Assembly: GCA_002452745.1 (NCBI GenBank)
Contig: DKFC01000003.1
Location: 78,441-142,440 of the forward strand
Origin: Firmicutes bacterium UBA6806
GTDB taxonomy: Bacteria > Bacillota > Clostridia > Peptostreptococcales > Acidaminobacteraceae
DNA length: 64,000 nt
Direction: 5' to 3'
The first letter of the stretch is position 1, and every line of letters begins with the position of its first letter. The notes under the pieces were generated by a model. That model made no database searches, was not told the origin of the DNA, and was given only the letters and a program-made list of their open reading frames with translations. This document shows, in pieces, positions 58,981-64,000 of the stretch. Both the position numbers and the translations under genes were made by a program.

Positions 58981-60435
58981 TCATTCAATAAAATGTTTGC
59001 GCTTTAGCACTTCGTCAAATCGACTAATATAATCTTCAACGCCTTTGAAATTTGCCACTCTCTCAAACCGATTTTCATCTGGATAACAAATTTTAGACAC
59101 TGCTCCAGCGCCAAGGGCGATAATCGTATGCCTTTCTTCCATAATCCTCATGTTATAAAGTGATTCATATGTTTTGAGGGCATATCCCACATTTTCCAGA
59201 TGGCCAATCATCTTTTTCTGTCTATACATATAATAGGGGATGAGTTCCGATGTTCTGAGTTTTGTGTCAGCCAGTGTCATCATATCTTCAACAGTCTGGT
59301 CATGTGTCAATTCGTATTGCTCATAATTTTCATTTAATCTCGATGCCCGCTTAACTGCCAACGTATGAACCGTTACGTTATCAGGTTTCATCAGCAGGCA
59401 ATCAGTCAACGTCTTTTCCGCATGCGTTAATGTTTCACCCGGCAATCCCATGATGAGATCCATGTTAACAGAGTGAAATCCAACCTGTCTCACCAACTGC
59501 ATCACCTCGAAAATATCATCAGCGCTGTGATTTCTGCCGATTTTAACCAGCGTTTCATCGTTCATCGTCTGTGGATTGATGCATACTCTGCTGACACCAT
59601 GTTGTTTCATAAGTGTGAGCTTGACGAGGTCTATGGTATCTGGTCTCCCCGCCTCAACTGTAAATTCCTTGACCAGAGTCATATCCGTGTGCCCTGTGAT
59701 GGTCTTGAGAAGCGCCTCAAGTTGTTGGTGATCTAAACTCGTGGGTGTACCACCCCCGATATAGATGCAGTCAATCACTTGGTTTTTACTGTGAATCAAA
59801 GCAAAAGTCTCTTCTATCTCCCGAATCAGCAAGGATAAATACTCAGGTACAAGCCTTTTTTTCTTTTCAAGCGAATTTGACGGAAAAGAACAGTACAGGC
59901 AGCGGGTTGGGCAAAATGGAATACAGATGTAAACCGAGATTTTGTCCTTCTCCACTGGAAACAAATGCGGTCTTTCACGTGTGGCAATTTCCAATAGTAG
60001 ATTCACTTTTTCTGGCTGAATCAAATAATCATTTAATAATATTTCTCTGATTTCGGGTTCTGTCATCCCCTTATCCATGAGCTCATGAACAATTTTAACC
60101 GGTCTAATTCCAACGAGAATTCCCCATTTAGACATGGGTTCATAATATTGAGCCAACAACTCGTATAAAGCCCTTTTCATGTTTCTCTTGAAATGGGCTT
60201 TATCGGCATATATATTCACTTTTTTCTCAGTACCTTTATGATTCAATACAAATGTGACGGATTCCGCTGTTTCATAAATCAGTTGAAGACCACTATCTCC
60301 ATCAGTCATTTTTTCATGATAAGCTGTCATGTCCTCAACGAATTCCAATTGCGACTTGAGAACAAAGACTTCAATCAAATTTTCCAAATCATAAAAGTGC
60401 TGTCTATCTGCAACATATACAATTAATTTATTCAT
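58981..60435 (-). CDS. hemZ: Coproporphyrinogen III oxidase-like radical SAM protein HemZ
   Basis: 484 residues from ATG 60435 (MNKLIVYVADRQHFYD; an ATG one codon earlier is equally possible). Weak RBS GGAAA. N-terminal domain of about 160 residues typical of HemZ, then radical SAM core with CIPFCPTRCLYCSFPS (CxxxCxxC cluster), YIGGGTPTSLD, SVNMDLIMGLPGETLTHAE. HemZ of Bacillus is an oxygen-independent coproporphyrinogen dehydrogenase, but many HemW/HemZ relatives are heme chaperones. The ATG lies 23 bp after the MBL stop codon. Confidence 0.87.
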   Translation of the reverse strand: MNKLIVYVADRQHFYDLENLIEVFVLKSQLEFVEDMTAYHEKMTDGDSGLQLIYETAESVTFVLNHKGTEKKVNIYADKAHFKRNMKRALYELLAQYYEPMSKWGILVGIRPVKIVHELMDKGMTEPEIREILLNDYLIQPEKVNLLLEIATRERPHLFPVEKDKISVYICIPFCPTRCLYCSFPSNSLEKKKRLVPEYLSLLIREIEETFALIHSKNQVIDCIYIGGGTPTSLDHQQLEALLKTITGHTDMTLVKEFTVEAGRPDTIDLVKLTLMKQHGVSRVCINPQTMNDETLVKIGRNHSADDIFEVMQLVRQVGFHSVNMDLIMGLPGETLTHAEKTLTDCLLMKPDNVTVHTLAVKRASRLNENYEQYELTHDQTVEDMMTLADTKLRTSELIPYYMYRQKKMIGHLENVGYALKTYESLYNMRIMEERHTIIALGAGAVSKICYPDENRFERVANFKGVEDYISRFDEVLKRKHFIE

Positions 60436-60457
60436 CATATTTTTCCATACATCTCTT

Positions 60458-61078
60458 CTATAAAAATGGATTCTTCTTCCTCTCAAACCCAATAGTAGTA
60501 CTTGCACCATGCCCTGGATAAACCGTAACATCATCTGGCAATTCCATGAGTTTTTCTTTAATCATGCTAATCATTTGCTTGTGGTTGCCACCGTATAAAT
60601 CTGTTCTTCCAATAGAACCATAGAACAGTGTATCCCCTGCAAATAAAATCTTCTCTTCTTTGAAATAAAGACAAATACCGCCTTTGGTATGTCCTGGTGT
60701 ATGAATGATTTGACATTTGTGTTTTCCAACTTCAAGCGTCTTGTCATCGCCAATTGTTTCATCTGCTTTAAAAGCAACCGGGCCGCTCATGTTCACTGTC
60801 AAATTCAGTTCTGCGCTCTCAATGAGTTCAGCGTCATCATGATGAATTAAAACTTTTGCTGAAGTCAATTTCTTTAACTGCTCTACACCGCCTATATGAT
60901 CTCCATGACCATGCGTCAATACGATGTATTTAACCGTGAGCTCCTTCGCTTCAATTTTTCTATAAATTCTGTCTGCTTCGCTGCCTGGATCAATGACCAT
61001 CGCTTCTTTAGTCTCTTCATCCGCCAGTATATAACAGTTTGCAGCGTATGCACCTACAACGATTCTTTCAAATAACAT
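60458..61078 (-). CDS. MBL-fold metallo-hydrolase (glyoxalase II-like)
   Basis: 206 residues. Metallo-beta-lactamase motif THGHGDHIGG (near residue 55), HTPGHTKGGICLYF, FAGDTLFYGSIGRTDLYGG and PGHGASTTIG. Resembles YqgX-type hydroxyacylglutathione hydrolase-like proteins; thiol-ester hydrolysis is probable. RBS AGGAGG, 8 bp after dtd. Confidence 0.93.
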   Translation of the reverse strand: MLFERIVVGAYAANCYILADEETKEAMVIDPGSEADRIYRKIEAKELTVKYIVLTHGHGDHIGGVEQLKKLTSAKVLIHHDDAELIESAELNLTVNMSGPVAFKADETIGDDKTLEVGKHKCQIIHTPGHTKGGICLYFKEEKILFAGDTLFYGSIGRTDLYGGNHKQMISMIKEKLMELPDDVTVYPGHGASTTIGFERKKNPFL

Positions 61079-61086
61079 AATGCCTC

Positions 61087-61536
61087 CTAAAACGTCTTCC
61101 CTGAATCCAATAGGATAGTAACAGGGCCGTCATTCTGAATATCTACTATCATATGAGCGCCAAAGACGCCTTTTTCGACATGTATACCCTTTGCCTTGAC
61201 CAAATCACAAAAAGCTTCATACAATTCATTTGCATCGTCAGGCTTCATGGCAGCAGTAAAGCTGGGTCTCTTGCCTTTTCTAACATCTCCATAAAGCGTA
61301 AACTGTGAAATACAGAGCATTTCACCGCCCACGTCTTGAACAGAGAGGTTCATCTTTTCCTCTTCATCTTCAAAAATTCTCAGGCCACAGACTTTTTCAG
61401 CCATGTACTTTACATCTTCCACTGTGTCGCCATCGCCGACGCCCAATAAGACATTCAGGCCCTTTTTCACTTCACCGACTCGTTTCCCATCAACTTCAAC
61501 CGATGAGAAATTAACGCGTTGAACCACTGCTCTCAT
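61087..61536 (-). CDS. dtd: D-aminoacyl-tRNA deacylase
   Basis: 149 residues, standard length. MRAVVQRVNFSSVEVDG, ISQFTLYGDVRKGKRPSF with the SQxT active site, and GVFGAHMIVDIQNDGPVTILLDS (GP dipeptide of the cross-subunit site). Hydrolyses D-aminoacyl-tRNAs. RBS GGGAG. 43 bp after rel, the usual pairing. Confidence 0.97.
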   Translation of the reverse strand: MRAVVQRVNFSSVEVDGKRVGEVKKGLNVLLGVGDGDTVEDVKYMAEKVCGLRIFEDEEEKMNLSVQDVGGEMLCISQFTLYGDVRKGKRPSFTAAMKPDDANELYEAFCDLVKAKGIHVEKGVFGAHMIVDIQNDGPVTILLDSGKTF

Positions 61537-61579
61537 GAAATACTCCCTTTTTTTTGCATAGATGTTCCCCGCATGAGCC

Positions 61580-63757
61580 CTAAGACGTCACCCGTTTCAC
61601 TTCTATGATATCTTCTATTGCCTTCAGTTTTCTCAATAACTTGTTGAGTTCTTCTATATCTGAAATCTCTATGGACAAATTGATAATTGCAATTCCATTT
61701 TTATCAATTTTGGCGTTAATCCCCGTCATCATCATACTGAGATCATGCATCATCAGCGTGATTTCAGAGAGAAGACCCTTGCGGTCAGGGGCAACAACTT
61801 GTACATTTGTCATATAAGAAGAGGATTTAGAGCCCACCCACTCAACTTCGATAAAGCGATTTTTAGCTTCATCTGTCTTTTCAAAATTCTCACAGTCAGC
61901 TCGATGGATTGTAACACCTCTTCCCCTAGTGATGTATCCTATGATTTCATCACCCGGAACTGGGTTACAACATTTCGCAAATCTAACCAATATATCATCA
62001 ATGCCCTTTACCGTTACACCTGTTTCACTTTTCTTGTCTTCACGTTTTCTAGCGTTTTCCTCTAGCTTCTCTGGTTCAGGTAATTTTTTTGCTTGTTCTT
62101 CCTTTTGTTCCTTAGTATGCTTCTCTCTTATCTTTGGAACGACTTGATTTGTCAGTATGCCACCATATCCAATGGCATTATACATATCATCAAGCGATTT
62201 GAGACTTAGACGTCTCAAAATTTCAGATAAATAATCCTCATTTAAAACGACTTTTGCAGGTAGGTTTTGCTTTCTGAGCTCACCGAGAATCATTTCATGA
62301 CCCTTTTCAATGTTTTCTTCACGACGCTCTTTCTTAAACCACTGCTTAATTCTCTGCTTCGCTTGAGTGCTCTTGACAAATTTAAGCCAATCACGCGAAG
62401 GACCAACAGCACTTTTGCTCGTTAAGATTTCCACTCTCTGCCCATTTTGAAGCTGGTAGTTAATTGGAACAATCCTGCCGTTGACTTTTGCGCCGACGCA
62501 CTTGTTCCCAATTTCGGAGTGAATCTTATAGGCGAAGTCAATTGGTGTTGATCCAACGGGCAAATCAATAACAGCCCCATTTGGCGTAAACACAAAAACT
62601 TCCGTATTAAACAGGTCAAACTTGAGGGATTTCATGAACTCACTTGGATCTTTTAAGTCACTTTGCCACTCCATCATCTGCCTGAACCACGAAATCTTTT
62701 TTTCCATCTCGTCATTTGCCGCTTTTGTGCCCTCTTTATATTTCCAGTGCGCCGCAATTCCGATTTCTGCAATACTGTGCATCTCTCTTGTTCTAATTTG
62801 TATTTCAAATGGCTCGCCATTTCCCATTAACGTGGTGTGAATAGACTGATATAAATTGGGTTTTGGCATGGCTATATAATCTTTGAATCTACCTGGAATT
62901 GGCGTCCAAAGCGTATGCACAGCTCCAAGTGCGCTGTAGCAATCCTTTATGTCATCACAAATAATTCGAATCGCCGTAATATCATAGATTTCATCGAACT
63001 CCTTGTGCTGATATTTCATTTTTTTATAAATACTGTAAAAATTCTTTGGTCTTCCATATATTTCGAAGTTTAAATTAAGATCAGTCAATGCCTTTTTCAA
63101 TTTAGAAATGTAATCATTGATAATAGATTCACGTTCGGTGCGCTTTTTATCGACTTTTCTGACGAGATCTTGATACCCTTCAGGGTCAAGATACTTGAGA
63201 CTCAAATCTTCCAATTCCCATTTGATTTTAAAAATCCCCAATCTGTTGGCAATTGGAGCAAATATTTCCAGTGTTTCCTCTGCTTTTTCTCTCTGCTTTT
63301 CAGGTGGCATATTGCCAAGGGTTCTAATATTATGAAGCCTATCTGCCAATTTTATCAGGATAACCCTGATATCACTTGACATGGCTAAAAACATCTTCCT
63401 CAGGTTTTCTACCTGTCTTTCCTGCTTTGTCTCATAATTGATTACCGCCAATTTTGTGACCCCATCTACCAAGAGTGCCACATTGTCGCCAAATTCCTTT
63501 GCCACGTCTTCACGGGTTACGGCTGTGTCTTCCACAGTATCATGCAATAACGCCGCAATCATCGTGTCCTCGTCCATTTCAAGTTCAGCGAGAATCAGAG
63601 ATACATTAGCTGGATGGTCAAAAAAGGGCGTTACGCCGTCCTTTCGAAATTGTCCCTCATGCGCTCTTTCTCCAAATTTAAAAGCCTTTGCAACATTTTC
63701 AATATTCACATAAGGTGCAAACTGCTTTATTTTCGTCAAATAGTCTTCCAAGTACAT
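61580..63757 (-). CDS. rel: Bifunctional (p)ppGpp synthetase/hydrolase
   Basis: 725 residues from ATG 63757 (MYLEDYLTKIKQFAPYVN); 12 open codons upstream are unlikely. HD hydrolase domain (ALLHDTVEDT; KLADRLHNIRTL), synthetase domain (YDITAIRIICDD; PNLYQSIHTTLMG), TGS domain (FVFTPNGAVIDLPVGSTPIDFAY), zinc-finger CCNPVPGDEIIGYITRGRG and C-terminal ACT domain. Long Rel of Firmicutes, both activities apparently intact. Controls the stringent response. Confidence 0.97.
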   Translation of the reverse strand: MYLEDYLTKIKQFAPYVNIENVAKAFKFGERAHEGQFRKDGVTPFFDHPANVSLILAELEMDEDTMIAALLHDTVEDTAVTREDVAKEFGDNVALLVDGVTKLAVINYETKQERQVENLRKMFLAMSSDIRVILIKLADRLHNIRTLGNMPPEKQREKAEETLEIFAPIANRLGIFKIKWELEDLSLKYLDPEGYQDLVRKVDKKRTERESIINDYISKLKKALTDLNLNFEIYGRPKNFYSIYKKMKYQHKEFDEIYDITAIRIICDDIKDCYSALGAVHTLWTPIPGRFKDYIAMPKPNLYQSIHTTLMGNGEPFEIQIRTREMHSIAEIGIAAHWKYKEGTKAANDEMEKKISWFRQMMEWQSDLKDPSEFMKSLKFDLFNTEVFVFTPNGAVIDLPVGSTPIDFAYKIHSEIGNKCVGAKVNGRIVPINYQLQNGQRVEILTSKSAVGPSRDWLKFVKSTQAKQRIKQWFKKERREENIEKGHEMILGELRKQNLPAKVVLNEDYLSEILRRLSLKSLDDMYNAIGYGGILTNQVVPKIREKHTKEQKEEQAKKLPEPEKLEENARKREDKKSETGVTVKGIDDILVRFAKCCNPVPGDEIIGYITRGRGVTIHRADCENFEKTDEAKNRFIEVEWVGSKSSSYMTNVQVVAPDRKGLLSEITLMMHDLSMMMTGINAKIDKNGIAIINLSIEISDIEELNKLLRKLKAIEDIIEVKRVTS

Positions 63758-63793
63758 ACACACACCACTATTACTTTCTATTTTAAATGACAT

Positions 63794-64000
63794 TTAACAT
63801 AATCTTGGGCATACGGCCCTTTTATTTGCTAGACTCATGGCAAGTTCTGGATTCTCTCCAAAATACCAATCGAATTGCTGATAAAATTTCGGACGTCGAG
63901 TCCTCTGTTTTTCGCCGGATTGCTTGCGCAATGGCGTTAATCAAATAGTTCGCATGGTTGCACCGTGCGAACTATTTAGTGTCTGCTTATTAAGTCGAAA
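63794..64000. other. Gene-free end of window with two hairpins
   Basis: No credible coding frame. CGCC..ATTGC/GCAAT..GGCG near 63913-63936 and AAATAGTTCGCA/TGCGAACTATTT (63943-63977, 11-nt loop) are inverted repeats. The second could terminate a gene lying beyond the right edge; on the minus strand it is followed by GATTAACGCC rather than a T-run. Confidence 0.5.

Overview
The window is a contiguous piece of a low-to-mid GC Firmicute chromosome. It most likely comes from an anaerobic, amino-acid-fermenting member of the Clostridia. The evidence is the clostridial gene order (nusB-xseA-xseB-ispA-dxs-tlyA-argR; alaS-ireB-ruvX-DUF1292-fur-rnj-mltG-trmR-trhP-udk; efp-pepP-aroQ-aroK), a complete Stickland-type ornithine oxidation/isomerisation operon, strong GGAGG ribosome binding sites, a T-box leader on alaS, and sigma-54 and sigma-D type promoters. 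The species cannot be named from the sequence. Nearly every gene lies on the minus strand; the plus-strand units (29046, 32564, 33247, 37675, 50710) are all accessory.

Positions 1-10000 (read right to left) hold nusB, a TsaD-like paralogue, xseA, xseB, ispA and a divergent PAP2 gene. Next comes a gene-free stretch of about 600 nt that folds into many hairpins, then a small membrane protein gene, dxs, tlyA, a split chromate transporter pair and argR. The gene-free stretch sits exactly where OLE (Ornate, Large, Extremophilic) RNA sits in other Firmicutes. The membrane protein is the expected partner OapA. This RNA-membrane protein complex is the most striking element of the window: one of the largest structured bacterial noncoding RNAs, with an incompletely understood function.

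Positions 10000-29000 are mostly housekeeping: envelope stress protein Asp23, efp/pepP/aroQ/aroK, an orphan PilT-like ATPase with altered catalytic motifs, mgsA, udk, tRNA wobble-uridine hydroxylation and methylation genes, mltG, RNase J, a Fur-family regulator, ruvX, ireB, alaS with its T-box, and the iscR-iscS-iscU iron-sulfur operon.

Positions 29000-42100 are accessory. They hold a sigma-D-type promoter with an unknown membrane protein, lplA, NRDE and DJ-1 proteins, a decayed S-layer-homology fragment, a cysteine-tailed YtxH-like protein, an rtcB-gntR-rarA cluster, a second gene with a textbook sigma-D promoter, and a soluble histidine kinase with two response regulators.

Positions 42100-51700 hold the ornithine operon ord-ortA-ortB-oraS-oraE-(GlmL-like)-orr. 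It is preceded by a perfect -24/-12 promoter and three copies of a 14-bp palindrome in the position of enhancer sites. A PAS-AAA+-Fis enhancer-binding protein is encoded about 3.5 kb away (53760-55172) and is the obvious candidate activator. An EamA transporter is divergent from the operon. Positions 51700-64000 hold an EAL-CBS-GGDEF protein, that activator with an RseC-like protein, then aspS, hisS, hemZ, an MBL hydrolase, dtd and rel, ending in a gene-free stretch with two hairpins.
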